From: Spiroplasma gladiatoris
GTDB taxonomy: Bacteria > Bacillota_I > Bacilli_A > Mycoplasmatales > Mycoplasmataceae
DNA: 64,000 nucleotides
Assembly (NCBI RefSeq): GCF_004379335.1
Contig: NZ_CP038013.1
Coordinates: 310,001 to 374,000, forward strand
Direction: 5' to 3'
Shown: positions 51,912 through 63,970 of the stretch, piece after piece
How the letters are laid out: each line of letters opens with the position of its first letter
Position numbering within the stretch: position 1 is the stretch's first letter
Translations under genes and position numbers: made by a program
Notes under the pieces: model-generated
The model's database searches: none
Seen by the model: the letters and a program-made list of their open reading frames with translations, nothing else
Told to the model about the DNA's origin: nothing

Positions 51912-52631
51912 ATGAAAAAATTAATTGTTATAACAGGTGCTTCATCTGGAATCGGAAAAGAACTAGCGATAAAATTTGCTAATGAAGGATTTCCTTTGTT
52001 GTTACTTGCAAGAAGAGTAAAACTTATTGAAGAATTAAATTTAAAAAATGCAATTTGTAAATCTGTTGATGTGAGAAATTATGAAGATTTTAAAAACGCT
52101 ATTAATGAAGCGCAAAATATTTATGGCAAAGTAGATTGTTTGATTAATAATGCAGGTATTATGCCTCTAGATAAAATTTTTAATCTAAGTTTAGATACAC
52201 AATATGATATGGTTGATATAAATATCAAAGGTGTATTAAATGGAATGAATGTTGTTATTAATGATATGAAAGATGCAAATGCTGGAACCATTATTAATGT
52301 AAGTAGTGTTGCCGGAAGATGAACTAGTGAAAACAGAGTGGTGTATAACGGTACAAAATTTGGAGTTCATGCAATAAGTGAATCTGCCAGAAAAGAACTT
52401 GCTCCATACAACGTAAGAATATTAACTATTGCACCAGCATTAGTAGATACTGATTTAATTTCAACTACAACAAACGAAGAAGTATTAAATAACTACCATA
52501 ATTTCAAAAAAAACTTAAAAGGAGGATTAAGTGCAAAACAGGTTGCTGAAGTAATCTATTATGCATATTCTTTACCTCAAAATGTTTCTTTAAAAGAAAT
52601 AGTATTATCTGATACTAAACAAGTTGTATAA
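51912..52631 (+). CDS. Short-chain dehydrogenase/reductase
   Basis: A 239-residue classical SDR: cofactor motif TGASSGIG (residues 8-15), NNAG, catalytic Ser in INVSSVAG and YNGTK (YxxxK), with VDTDL after. A TGA Trp codon sits at 52320. The substrate is unknown; YdfG/serine-dehydrogenase-like relatives are the nearest by pattern. It is 21 nt after ffh and shares its transcript. Confidence 0.88.
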
Positions 52632-52664
52632 AAAAGCTAGATATAAATTTATATCTAGCTTTTT
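52631..52664. terminator. Bidirectional terminator
   Basis: A perfect 17-bp palindrome centred at 52647 with A and T runs at each end, shared by the SDR gene and the convergent gene. Confidence 0.9.
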
Positions 52665-52667
52665 ATA

Positions 52668-53618
52668 TTATTTTATTTTCTTTTTTAACTCTAAAACATT
52701 TTGCTTATTTTTTTTAGTTTCAACATCCTGAGCTTTTTTAAATGCTTCATCTTCTTGCTTAATAGCTAATATTTTTCTATTAGCTTCTTCAATTGATTTT
52801 TGAGTTAGTTCAAGTTCAAGTCTTCTTTTTTCTGCAGCCTTAATCTTACTTCATATTCCTAATTTCATTGCATCGCTCATTAATAAAATAACAACAATTG
52901 CAACATGGAATAAATCTTCTATTACCCTTGAAGTATGTCTTTTTTCTTTATCACTTAAATCTGAAGGTTTATAGCTTTCTAGCAAACTAACTTCTTTAAA
53001 GTAATTTGTTGCAAAATCAACACCAAACTTTTGAAATACAATTGCTTCACCAGCGCGTAAAAATAATGCTAAACTGTGAAATAGTCTTAATCTAGTTTCA
53101 ACATCCTGAGGTGTTGCTGCTCTAAACTGACTAATGATATTATTTAATCTATCATCATGATATTGTTCTTCAATTTCTTCTATAATTACTCTTGATCCTC
53201 TACTTACAAGTTTAAGAACAGTTTTTTTATCAGCTAAATCAGCTTCAATAAATTTGTAATTCATTGCACTAATGTATTTTTTGATACGTAAAGGTAATAT
53301 ATACATATCATATGCAATATATTCTGAATATCTTCATTTTCTTGCAACTATTTGTGTAACTATGTTATAAACAATTTCTAAAATTGTTAAGTTTAATACT
53401 CTTTCACTTATTTTAAATTCTAATTTATTTAATCTTAATAATTGAAAATACTCATACCCATAATATTCCATACTAATCATATTAAAGTAAGTTTGAATTG
53501 ATGAGTTATTCATAATTGCAGAGTATGAAAATTGAATATCTGGTACTAATGCGTCAATAATATTTTCAAACTGTGGTCTAAAGTCAAGAACAGATTGAAA
53601 TTGTTTTTTTTCAGCCAT
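52668..53618 (-). CDS. Helical protein with coiled-coil tail, unknown
   Basis: A 316-residue protein not recognised. Mostly predicted helix; one hydrophobic stretch (FHVAIVVILLMSDAM, about residues 245-260) may be a single membrane segment, followed by a Lys/Glu coiled coil to the end. ATG 53618 has GGAGGATT before it. The stop TAA 52668-52670 sits just past the shared terminator. No operon partner. Confidence 0.6.
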
Positions 53619-53723
53619 GTTATTAATCCTCCAAAATCTTATTTAAAATTATTTTACCATAATTTTAAGGTTTTTATATCCTAAAATAGTATATGATTAA
53701 CATAGAAAAAAAGGTTTAAAAAA

Positions 53724-54188
53724 ATGAAATTAATAATATTTTATTTTAATAAAATAACAAAAGAATATAAAGAAATTTTTGAATATTATTTTAAAAAACT
53801 GATAAAAAATATAAATATCAATATTATTGAATTAGAAGAATATTCAAAAGCTGATTTTGTGTCAAATCAATTAAAAAACGAGGAATTGATAAATAAAAAA
53901 ATTAAAGATTTTAAAGATTTTGAACTATTTTTACTAGATATTAATTCTAAACAGTACACATCAATAGAATTTGCAAAAATTATTGAAAATAATAAAAATT
54001 TTAAAAGCGCAAAAATTGGTTTTATAATTGGTCCAAGTGATGGTTTTAGTAATGAGTTTAAAAAAAACTTTAATAAAAAAATAAGTTTTGGAAATTTAAC
54101 ACTTCCACACCAATTGGTAAGAATTATATTATTAGAACAAATTTATCGAGCTTTTAAAATAATTAACAATGAGCCTTATCATAAGTAA
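53724..54188 (+). CDS. rlmH: 23S rRNA (pseudouridine1915-N3)-methyltransferase
   Basis: A 154-residue SPOUT methyltransferase. The C-terminal signature LTLPHQLVRIILLEQIYRA, then EPYHK, is diagnostic for RlmH. The glycine loop reads IIGPSDGF where IGG-x-x-G is usual. It methylates helix 69 of 23S rRNA. No clear RBS beyond AAAAAGG. Confidence 0.92.
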   Translation: MKLIIFYFNKITKEYKEIFEYYFKKLIKNININIIELEEYSKADFVSNQLKNEELINKKIKDFKDFELFLLDINSKQYTSIEFAKIIENNKNFKSAKIGFIIGPSDGFSNEFKKNFNKKISFGNLTLPHQLVRIILLEQIYRAFKIINNEPYHK

Positions 54189-54262
54189 CTTATTAATAGT
54201 TTTAAAAATTTTATGTAATTTAAAAAAATATAGTTAAAATATGTTTAGTGAGGTGCAATATA

Positions 54263-55216
54263 ATGGAAAAAGCACATTTTAATTGATTTCCAGGTCATAT
54301 GAATAAATCAATTAAAGAAATTGAAGAAAAAATTAAAATTGTAGATTTAGTAATAGAAATAGTAGATGCAAGAGCACCATTTTCAACTCAAAACCCATTA
54401 CTTAGAAAAGTTTTATCAAAAAGGCCAAGATTGATTTTACTATCAAAGTGTGATTTAGCAGATGATTCTGTAACAGAATCATGGATAAATTATTTTAAAC
54501 AAAATGGTGATCAAACTTATACAATTAAAAATAAACAACAAAACATTTATAATGATGTTTTAAAATTAATTAATTTAATGACTAAAGAAAAACAATTAAG
54601 AGATATAAGTAAAGGAATTGAAAAACCACAACTTAATGTTTTAGTTGTAGGAATTCCAAATGTAGGAAAATCAACAACTATTGCAAGATTATCTAAAGGC
54701 AAACAATTAAAAATAGGTAATAAGCCTGGAGTTACAAGAGGTATGCAAAGAATAATAATGTCTGAAAATATAACTCTAATAGATACACCTGGAATTTTGC
54801 CTGCTAAATTTGAAAATGAAACAATTGCTTGTAATTGTGCAGCTACTAACTCAATTAAAATTGAAGTTGTTCCAAAAGAAAGATTTGCAACTAAATTAAT
54901 GCGCTATATTTACAATAGTTATCCATCATTAATTGAAAATAAATATAAAATTACAAAAAATGTTTTAAGACCAATAAATTATGATGATACTTTTAAAATA
55001 TTTGAAGAAATCGCAAAAAGAAATAAATATATCATTCTTGATGATGTAGCAGATGTAGAAAGAGCTATTGCATTATTTATTAATGATTTAATAAATAATA
55101 ATTTTGGAAAAATCTCATTTGAAAAACCAATTGAAATTGATAAAACAAGTCATTCATCAATGGATGAAATTGATCTTGAAGAAACAATAGAAAGTGATTT
55201 AACAGTTGAATGATAG
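54263..55216 (+). CDS. rbgA: Ribosome biogenesis GTPase A (YlqF)
   Basis: A 317-residue circularly permuted GTPase: HFNWFPGHMNKS at the start, G4 motif LLSKCDL, then G1 GIPNVGKST, G2 and G3 DTPGI. RbgA finishes 50S assembly. The start is ATG 54263 after GTGAGGTG; the first Trp is TGA. The final TGA (55211) is Trp and TAG 55214 ends it. It overlaps rnhB by 7 nt. Confidence 0.94.
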
Positions 55217-55857
55217 ATGACAATATTCGTTATGAATTTGATAAAAATATCAAACTTCAATATAATGCTGAATTAATTTCTGGAAGTGATGAAGTTGGTA
55301 GAGGAGCTATGGCAGGTCCAATAGTTGTTGCAAGTGTTATTTTAAAAAATAATTATTTTAATCCTTTAATAAAAGATTCAAAATTAATAATAGAAAAACA
55401 AAGAGAAATTCTTTATGAAGAAATTATAAAAAATTCAGTTTGTTATTCAATTAAAGTGTATGATTCAAAAATTGTTGATAAATTAAATCCTAAACAAACT
55501 AGTGTTTTAGGGATGCGAGAATCAATACAAGACTTAAAAATAAAACCACAACTATGTTTAGTTGATGGAGAAAATATTAATTTAAAAGATTATCAAGTAT
55601 TAAAAATTATTAAAGGAGATTATTTAAGCCAAACAATTGGTGCTGCAAGTATTCTTGCAAAAGTATTTAGAGATAATTTAATGAAAGAGTATGACAAAAT
55701 ATATCAAGGATATAACTTTTTTAAACATAAAGGTTATTGTACAAAAGAGCATATACAAAAAGTAAAAGAACTAGGAATATTAGATATTCATAGATTAAGT
55801 TATAAACCAGTTGCTGAAATCAAGGAGACTCAAAATGAATTTTGACAAGACAAATAA
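55210..55857 (+). CDS. rnhB: Ribonuclease HII
   Basis: A 215-residue RNase HII (GSDEVGRGAMAGPIVVA with the catalytic Asp-Glu, LVDGEN with the second Asp, and GDYLSQTIGAASILAKVFRD). It removes misincorporated ribonucleotides and RNA primers. It follows rbgA as in Bacillus. The TGA at 55843 is Trp, so the end overlaps the next gene by 23 nt. Confidence 0.95.
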
Positions 55858-57517
55858 TACATATTTAAAATGAATTAATAACAATAATTTAGATGAAGAA
55901 ATAAAGAATTTATTAAGTATTGCTAGTGATGAAGAGTTAAACGCAGCATTTAATTTAAAATTAGAATTTGGAACAGCTGGTATAAGAGGAATTCTTGGTG
56001 CAGGACCTGGAAGATTTAACATTTATACAATTAAACAAGTTACAATTAGTTATGCAAAATTACTAATTTCAAAATATCCAAATGAGTTAAATAGGGGAGT
56101 TGTCATTGGTCATGACAACCGCCATAATTCTGCAAAGTTTGCTAATATTGCAGCAGAAATTCTTACAAGTTTTGGTATTAAAGCATATTTATTTGAAGAA
56201 AATAAAATGAAACCAACCCCAGTTGTTTCTTTTGCAACAAAAGATTTAAATGCAATCGGAGGTATTATAATTACTGCAAGTCATAATCCAGCTGCATATA
56301 ATGGTTATAAAATTTATGATGAAAACGGTTGCCAATTAATTGATAGCGAAACTGAAATAATTGCTAAATATATGGATGCAATTGAGGATGTATTAGATTG
56401 AACTTATAAAGTAGATTTAAGTTTATTAAAAACCGTAGATCAAAAAGTTATTAATAATTACAATAAAATGATTGAAAATCTTCAATTTTATAAAAATGAA
56501 AATAGAGATAATTTCAAAATTATTTTTTCTGCAGTTAATGGGACTGGAACAGAATTTACACCACCCTTATTAAAATCTTTTGGTTATGAAATTATTGAAG
56601 TAGAAGAACACTCTTTTGAAGATGAAACTTTTAAAAATGTTGGTAACCCAAACCCAGAATTTGAACCTGCTTGAAAAATTCCATTAGAATATGGACAAAA
56701 AAATAAAGATGCATCAATAATAATATTACAAGATCCTGATGCTGATCGAATCGGTTGTGCAATAAATCATAATGGAGAATGAATTAGATTGGATGGTAAT
56801 CAAACTGGTCCAATTTTAATTGAATGAAAACTTAGTCAGATGCAAAAACATAACTTATTACCAGAAAATCCTGCAATGTATTCAAGTTTTGTAACTAGTG
56901 ATTTAGGAGATAGAATTGCTATAGAAACTTATGGTGTAAAAGTTATTAAAACATTAACTGGATTTAAATGAATGGGATCAGAAATTTTAAAAGAACCAAA
57001 AAGAGGATTAAACTTTGTTTTTGCTTATGAAGAAAGTTATGGATATGTTATTGATTCTTCAACAAGAGATAAAGACGGTATTCAAGCAGCAACAATGCTT
57101 GTAGAAGCTGCGTGATATTATAAAAAACAAGGAAAAACTTTAATTGATGTTTTAAACGAAATTTATGATAAATATGGTTATTATTACACTTATACCGAAA
57201 ACTTAAACTTTAAACCTGAAGAAATTAAATCTAAAATTGATCCAATTATGAAAAAATTAAGAAGAGAAAATTTTAATATTATTGGAGATTTAGAATTAAA
57301 TTATGTAGAAGACTATATCGGTGGCTTATTTAATATGCCAGGACAAAATTTATTAAAATTTTACTTTAATGATGGTAGTTGAATTGCTATTAGACCAAGC
57401 GGCACAGAACCTAAAATAAAAATTTATTATGTTGTTGTTGATAAAACAAAGAACTTAGCTGAACAAAAATGTAATATGCTTATAAAAAATTTAAACGAGA
57501 TACTTGAAATTAATTAA
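55835..57517 (+). CDS. Phosphoglucomutase/phosphomannomutase
   Basis: A 560-residue alpha-D-phosphohexomutase. Phosphoserine loop TASHNPAAYNGYK, metal loop DPDADR, sugar loop AYEESYGY and phosphate-binding RPSGTEPKIK appear in the correct order. It interconverts hexose 1- and 6-phosphates for glycolipid or polysaccharide precursors. AAGGAG lies 7 nt before ATG 55835, inside rnhB. Many TGA Trp codons. Confidence 0.93.
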
Positions 57518-57594
57518 AATTTTTAATTAATTTTTTTATTTTTTGTATTTTTTTCTTTTATTTAAACGATTTATTAATTGGGAGGAAATTATAA

Positions 57595-57900
57595 ATGAAT
57601 AATGTTACAGTAATTGGACAAATAGAAGAATTACCACAAGTTATTTACAACTCTAAAAGTGGTGATAAAAAATTATATAAGTTTGTATTAAAAGTTCCTA
57701 GAGGATATAAAACAAAAGATGGAAAAGAGCAACAAGACTTTATTAATGTAAAAGTTTGAGGAAATATTTTAGGTGATGAATATGAGTATTTTGATCAATC
57801 ATTAGTTGGAGTCGAAGGAAAATTAGTATCATATGGATTAAGTGATGCTACAAGTTATGGGAATGAACTTGTTGCAAGTAAAATAATGCAACTAAATTAG
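57595..57900 (+). CDS. ssb: Short single-stranded DNA-binding protein
   Basis: A 101-residue OB-fold protein of the SSB family (MNNVTVIGQIEELPQ, INVKVWGNI, LVGVEGKLVSYG). It lacks the acidic C-terminal tip that SSBs use to recruit partners, and is about two-thirds of normal length. This may be a secondary SSB or PriB-like protein. The RBS is GGGAGGAAA. It is 6 nt before a DprA-like gene. Confidence 0.75.
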
Positions 57901-57906
57901 GTTTAA

Positions 57907-58662
57907 ATGGAAAAAGTATTACTATACTTTAGTTTAAAATATAATGGTAACTGAGATAAAATTTATAGTGCTTTAGAAAATAAAGAAAAAATTTTACATA
58001 GTCAACTTGAAGATATTGAAAACAATATTGACTGTGACTTTATAACAATTTTGAATCCTTTATATCCAAGTTATTTAAAAACAACTCATAAACCACCTTT
58101 TGTAATTTTTTACAAAGGTAACATTGAGCTAATCACTAAATATAACAAAAATATCTCTGTAATTGGAGGTAAAGAGTTTAGTGACCAAGGTTTAAAAAAC
58201 ACTTATAAAATTATTAAGGAATTAAATGAAGAAAAAAGAATTATTGTTACATATCAAAATGCTGGAATTAATGATGCAATTATTGATTTATGTAAAGAAG
58301 AAAACTACGAAAGTATAGTAGTTCTTTCTAATTCTATGAAAAGTTATTTAGATTTAACTAAAAATTCTTCTCCTACAAATAATAAATTATACATAAGTGA
58401 AAATTATAATAGTTGTGAAATTGATAAAATTTTATATAGCGAGTATGTTAATCGATTAATTTGTGGTCTTTCTAAGGGATTGTTATTTACTCAATACAGT
58501 TTTTCTGATTCTTATTTTTCTTTAGTTAATTATGCAATAAACGAAGGAAAAGAAATTTTTGCAATGCCATCAAATGATAAAAAATTAAATGAAACTAATA
58601 AGTTGATTAAAATGGGTGCAAAATTTACAGAAAATGCAAAAGATATAGTAAATGAAATATAA
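57907..58662 (+). CDS. dprA: DprA-like protein, degenerate
   Basis: A 251-residue DprA/Smf relative. The N-terminal PLYPSYLKTTHKPPFVIFYKG and the later RLICGLSKGLLFTQYS and EIFAMPSN match family blocks, but the VVGSR motif reads VIGGKEFS and the GxAxGID loop is lost (NAGINDAII). DprA loads RecA on incoming single strands in transformation. The divergent motifs leave its activity in doubt. No RBS is seen; it probably depends on coupling to the SSB gene. Confidence 0.75.
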
Positions 58663-58667
58663 AGTGC

Positions 58668-58673
58668 TATAAT
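58668..58673 (+). promoter_or_regulatory. Promoter -10 box of a possible small RNA
   Basis: TATAAT 6 nt after the dprA stop. The palindrome at 58676-58699 covers the expected transcription start. Confidence 0.5.
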
Positions 58674-58675
58674 AA

Positions 58676-58699
58676 AAGTGTGATATTTATATCACACTT
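58676..58699. promoter_or_regulatory. Palindrome at a transcription start, possible operator
   Basis: AAGTGTGATAT and ATATCACACTT form a perfect 11-bp inverted repeat with a 2-bp spacer. It begins 2 bp after TATAAT. There is no T run behind it, so it is not a typical terminator; the position suits a repressor site. Confidence 0.5.
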
Positions 58700-58798
58700 G
58701 TAAAAGGTTTATACCTAACAATTTTTTAACTAATCATTTTATTCCCGACACATGAATGATGAGTATAAAATAGATGCAAATATGCATCTATTTTTTTT
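58680..58798 (+). ncRNA. Candidate small RNA of about 120 nt
   Basis: Own -10 box at 58668, and an intrinsic terminator at 58767-58798. In between is AGGT...ACCT (58705-58716) and ATCATT (58732) with AATGAT (58755), enclosing TATTCCCGACACATG. No good reading frame or RBS. It does not look like SRP RNA, 6S or tmRNA. The ABC gene behind has its own TATAAT at 58829. Confidence 0.4.
58767..58798 (+). terminator. Terminator before ABC exporter 3
   Basis: AAAATAGATGCA pairs with TGCATCTATTTT around AATA, ending in eight T residues. Confidence 0.9.
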
Positions 58799-58867
58799 AT
58801 TTAATTAAATATTAGTTTTATTTAAATATATAATTTATTTAATCAAAAAGTAAGGAAGGAATAAATT

Positions 58868-60874
58868 ATGGCTAAAAATAAAGCTATAAAAGACTCTTCA
58901 AATAATATTAATTTGATAAGTTCAAAAGACATTAAAAATAATGATAATAAAAACTTTAAAATTAAGAAAAAAGGAGGAGCTTTTACTAAAACTGTTTTTT
59001 ATTATATGAAAAAAAACAAATTAATTACTTTCTTTATGTTTTTAATTTGTATAGTTTCTTCAGTTACAACAGTGCTTGGACCTAAAATAATACAAAATAT
59101 AATGACTAATTTACTAGCTCCAACTGATGGTTTAGAGCATTTTTTAGCTGGCGCAAAAACTCCTGAAGCTATTAACGAACTTTTAAAAGGTAAAGTGTTT
59201 ATTTTAGGAAATCATGGAGATATTTTGAACGAAAATTATGTAAGTGATTCAAAGAATTATTACACATTATTTATGGGGTTGCATTTTAGTTGAATGCAAT
59301 GAATATATTTACAAATAAGTTTATTTTTTATTTTGGGTGTATGTGCATTTTTTTCTAGTTTTTTAGGTGGTACTTTAGGTAAAAAAATCGAAATAGATTT
59401 AAGAAATAAAGCATTAGAAAATTTAGTTAAACAAGATATGAGTTATTATAGTGATAAAAAAATTGGAGAGCTACTTACAAAAATAGTTTCAGATACACAA
59501 ATAATAGGAGAGCAAACTTCAACAGTGCCAGTAACAATAATTTCTACATTAGTTACATTTTTTGGATCACTTGGTGTTTTATTGACAATAGATTCTACAT
59601 TAACTTTAATAGTGTTTGTTCTAATGCTTATTTTATTAATTATTATTGAATCATCATTTGGTGTTATAAAAAATTATTCTTCAAAAGTTAGAAAAACTTT
59701 AACAACAATAAATGGTGATGTAACAGATAGAATTGCAACAGTTAGACTGATTAAATCTAGTGGAACTGAATCATTTGAAAATAAAAGATTTGGTGAAGTT
59801 CATGTTGATTATTATAAAAAATCAGTAATTTTAATTACAATTCAATCAATATTATCAACAATAATGATTGCTGGAATTAGTTCCGTTCAAATTATCGTTA
59901 TAATATCTGCATCAATTTTATATAAAGATGATGCTCAATACCTTACTGTGACACTTTCTACTTTTATTGTTGGTCTTGGGTCAATGGTTGGACCATTAAT
60001 GACTTTATCTAGAATCATGAACGGAATTATTCAAGCTTCCACATGCTGTTCAAGAATTTCAGAAATAATATCTTCAAAACCATTAATTGATAGTCATTAC
60101 GATAGTAGCGAAGGAGTTGTTATTGAAGAAATTAAAGGAAGTATAGTATTTCAAGATGTAGAGTTTGCTTATCCTGAAAAACCAAATAAAGTTATTTTGC
60201 CTAAATTTAGTTTCACATTTGAACAAGGAAAAAGCTATGCATTTGTTGGTGAAACTGGTGCTGGAAAGTCTACAATTTCTAAATTATTATTAAGATTTTA
60301 TGATCCTTCTAAAGGAGATATTTTTATAAATAATAATATAAATTTAAAAGATATTCATCTTTCAAGTTATTTGGATAAAGTTGGTTATGTTGAACAAGAA
60401 CCTCAAGTTTTATATGGAGATGTTTTTGACAATATAAGATATGGTAATTTTGAAGCATCCGATCAAGAAGTTATTAACGCTGCAAAAAAAGCAAATTTAC
60501 ATAACTTAGTTTTAACTTGACCTGAAGGTTATAAAACAATTCTTGGCGAACGTGGTTTTATGTTGTCTGGAGGTCAAAAACAAAGATTAGTTATAGCAAG
60601 AATGTTTTTAAAAAATCCGCAAATTTTAATTTTAGATGAAGCAACAAGTGCGTTAGATAATATTGTTGAAAAAGAAATTCAATTAGAATTAGAAAAATTA
60701 ATGAAGGGAAGAACAACAGTTTCAATAGCACATAGATTAAGCACAATCCAAAATTGTGATCAAATAATAGTTTTAGGAAGAGATAAAGGAATTGTTCAAA
60801 TTGGAAGTTATCAAGATTTAAAAACAGAACAAGGACATTTTAAAAGATTGTACGAAGCTGGATTAATGGATTAA
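58868..60874 (+). CDS. ABC exporter half-transporter 3
   Basis: A 668-residue protein close in sequence to the two exporters at 45925-49601. A basic 45-residue N-terminus precedes TM1, and a loop of about 60 residues lies between TM1 and TM2. The ATPase has [33 protein letters not shown] and IAHRLST. It stands alone and may form a homodimer. No C39 domain. The RBS is AAGGAAGGA. Confidence 0.9.
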
Positions 60875-60917
60875 ATATAAATTCAAGAAAAGATTTATAA
60901 ATTGGTATAATTAAGTA

Positions 60918-62240
60918 ATGAAAAAAATAGTTAACGTTATTGGCGCTGGTTTAGCAGGTTGTGAAGCTGCTTATCAATTAGCCAAAAGAAATATAATTGT
61001 AAATTTATTTGAGAAAAAAACAATTAAAAAAAATGAAATCCAAAAGTTAGATTTTTTTGCTGAACTTGTTTGTTCTAATACTTTAAGATCAACGGATTTA
61101 AAAAATGCTGTTGGAACTTTAAAAGAAGAAATGCAATTACTTGATTCATTAATAATTAGAGCTGCAAAATACGCAAGTATTCCAGCTGGACAAAGTCTTG
61201 CAGTTGATAGAGAGATTTTTTCAAAGTTCATAACAGAAGAAATGCAAAACAATAAAAACATAAATGTTTTTAATAAAGAAGTTGAAAAAATTGATTGTAA
61301 TGTACCTATAATAATTGCAACAGGTCCTTTAACTAGTAAAAAACTACAAGAAGAAATAATAAATTTAATTGGAAAAGATTATTTTTATTTTTATGATGCA
61401 GTAGCGCCAATTGTAAAAAAAGAATCAATAAATATGGACATAGCTTTTAAAAAAAATCGATATGAAAAAGGTGAAACACAAGATTATATTAATTGTCCAA
61501 TGAATTATGAACAATATAAAAATTTTTATAATGAGCTTATAAATGCAAGTATTACAACAACTCACTTAGAAGATGAAAAAGATTTAAAAGTATTTGAAGG
61601 ATGTATGCCAATTGAAGTAATGGCAAAAAGAGGATTTGAAACACTAACCTTTGGACCCTTAAAACCAGCAGGTTTAAGAAATATAGATGGATCAAATAAT
61701 TATGCAGTTGTTCAACTTAGACAAGATAATGCAGCAGATGATTTATATAATTTGGTAGGTTTTCAAACTAATTTAACATGAAGTGAACAAAAAAGAGTGT
61801 TTAGATTAATTCCAGGTCTAGAAAAAGCAGAATTTATAAGATATGGGGTAATGCATTTAAATAATTTTATAAATTCTCCAGAATTATTAAATGAGTATAA
61901 CCAACTAAAAACAAATAAAAACATTTTTTTCGCTGGACAAATTACTGGTGTTGAAGGTTATGTAGAATCAACTTGTAGTGGAATAATTGCTGCTATAAAT
62001 ATGGCTAGAATGTTAAGCGATAAAAACATGGTTAAATTCCCACTTGAAACTGTAATGGGTAGTTTACAAAATTATATTATTTCTACAAGTTCAAAAGATT
62101 TTCAGCCAATGAAAGCGAATTGAAGCGTTGTTAAACCAATAGTTTTAGAAAAAAAGATAAAAAAAGAGGAAAAAAAATCTCTTTATTCACAAATTTCTTT
62201 AAATGCAATTAAAAAATTTATTGAAATAAATGATTTGTAA
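60918..62240 (+). CDS. trmFO: tRNA (uracil54-C5)-methyltransferase TrmFO
   Basis: A 440-residue folate- and FAD-dependent enzyme that makes ribothymidine at position 54. FAD motif [26 protein letters not shown] (with the conserved Cys), [11 protein letters not shown], and [15 protein letters not shown] in the C-terminal domain. TGA Trp codons at 61781 and 62121. The RBS is weak. Confidence 0.95.
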
Positions 62241-62318
62241 AAATTATTAATTTGACATAAAAATGTTGATAATTAACAACAAAAGGACTAAAATTTAAAA
62301 GTTGTAAAGAGGTATAAG

Positions 62319-63923
62319 ATGAAATTATATGAAAAAGAAAGTCTTTTTTGATTTGGATTACATAAAATCGCAAAAGATGATCCTGAACTAAAATATCACA
62401 TCACAACTCAAAAAGAACTAATCAATGATTTATATCCATTAGCATATTTTGGTGTAATTCAATACACATTATATAGAGGCATTTCTATATCAGAAGTTCC
62501 TTTAGAAGAAACAAATGAATATGTTAAATACATCATTGATAATATTGATGAAATTTATAAAATTAAATACCGTTTTGTAAAAGAAAAACCTAAAAAAATA
62601 AATTTTAATGATAAAGAAATTTGTTCTCTTTGTGAAGAGATAATTGGAAGACTATTTATTCCATTTATGAATGAGTATGCATTTAAAAAAGTAAGTAATG
62701 CCATTAATATGAATGGTGCTTACATTAGAGAATCTTTGCTTTGCTATGAGTATGATATAAATCATAAATCAGATGATGGAAAAGTTAAAACTAGTGTTTT
62801 ATATCCTTTCTTATTCACTTTAAATTTAATAAAAATTTTTGATAAAAAAGGATTGTATAACAGAATATTAAAAACATATCGAAAAGATGAATTGATAAGA
62901 AAATATAAGGCTGGTAGGGATTGAAAACAAAAAGAAGTTGAATATCTTCAAGAAAGTTATGAATTATTAAATAATGATGAGGAATGAAGTTTATTTTTAA
63001 GTAATTTTTCAAGTTCTAAATGAGATATTTTTGATATGAATGAACGATTTAAAGCTTTATTTCAATTAACAAAAATAACAACAATTTTAATGAAAGATGA
63101 AATAACTGCTGTTACTATGCTTTCTGATGGCGAAGAAGTTTTTGAGATGTTAAAAAACTACTTACCAATGTATATTGATTATGATCGCTATATTGACGAA
63201 GAAGGAAAAAACATTAGTGATCTAAAAGAAAAAGATGTTTTAATATTTTCTCCGTTTACTCAAAGAAATGTTAACTTACACCTTTTATTCCCTTATATTG
63301 AATCAAAAAATGAAAGACATATAGAATGTGACTTTAATAAACTTAGAGCAATTGTATTTATTTTTTTAAAGTCTTATTCAAAAGTTAGAACACTTTTACT
63401 TACTCATGAATATTTACCTAAAATAATTGATATTTTAATTGAAGGTAAGAAAAAAATATTTTGTGATATTTTATCAATTTTTGAAGAAGTTAAAGATCAT
63501 AAATATAAAAGATTAATTGACTTTGAAAACTTCACAGAAGATTTATTCTTTTTAACAGAAGAACAAATTAGTAATGCTTTAAATAAAGAATGTTATTCTT
63601 TAAAAGAATTTATGCAAATTCCTGCATTTATTAAAATGGGAAAAATTGTGACTTTTAATTTGGCTTTAAAAAATTATACTGCAAGAACTTTTGATTATAA
63701 CTTGTTTGAATTATTAAAATACCTATTAATAGTATTTGGTCCTCATCCATTAGATCACACTATTCAAACTAAAGAAAATATTGAAAATTTTTATAAAAAG
63801 TTTGAAAATTTTGTTAGACTTTATGAGGAAGCGAAAAACAATTCTGATATATTAGAAATAACTAATGAATTACAAACAGCTTTAGAATTACCACTTAAAT
63901 TATTAAATTGAAAAAAAGACTAA
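62319..63923 (+). CDS. Large soluble protein, unknown
   Basis: A 534-residue protein not recognised. No signal peptide or clear membrane segment; mostly predicted helix with Lys, Glu, Asn and aromatic residues spread evenly. One CSLCEE pair lies near residue 104. Six or so TGA Trp codons. RBS AAAGAGGT 7 nt before ATG 62319. An A/T-rich gap with a GTTGATAATTAACAAC near-palindrome at 62264-62279 precedes it. The function is unknown. Confidence 0.65.
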
Positions 63924-63970
63924 ATTTAAATAAATATTTCATATAACTAATTTATTTTTTGTCTTAATTT

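Noticed and set aside
58676-58798. SRP RNA, tmRNA or a known riboswitch
   Set aside because: None of the conserved core sequences of these RNAs could be found; left as an unassigned candidate.
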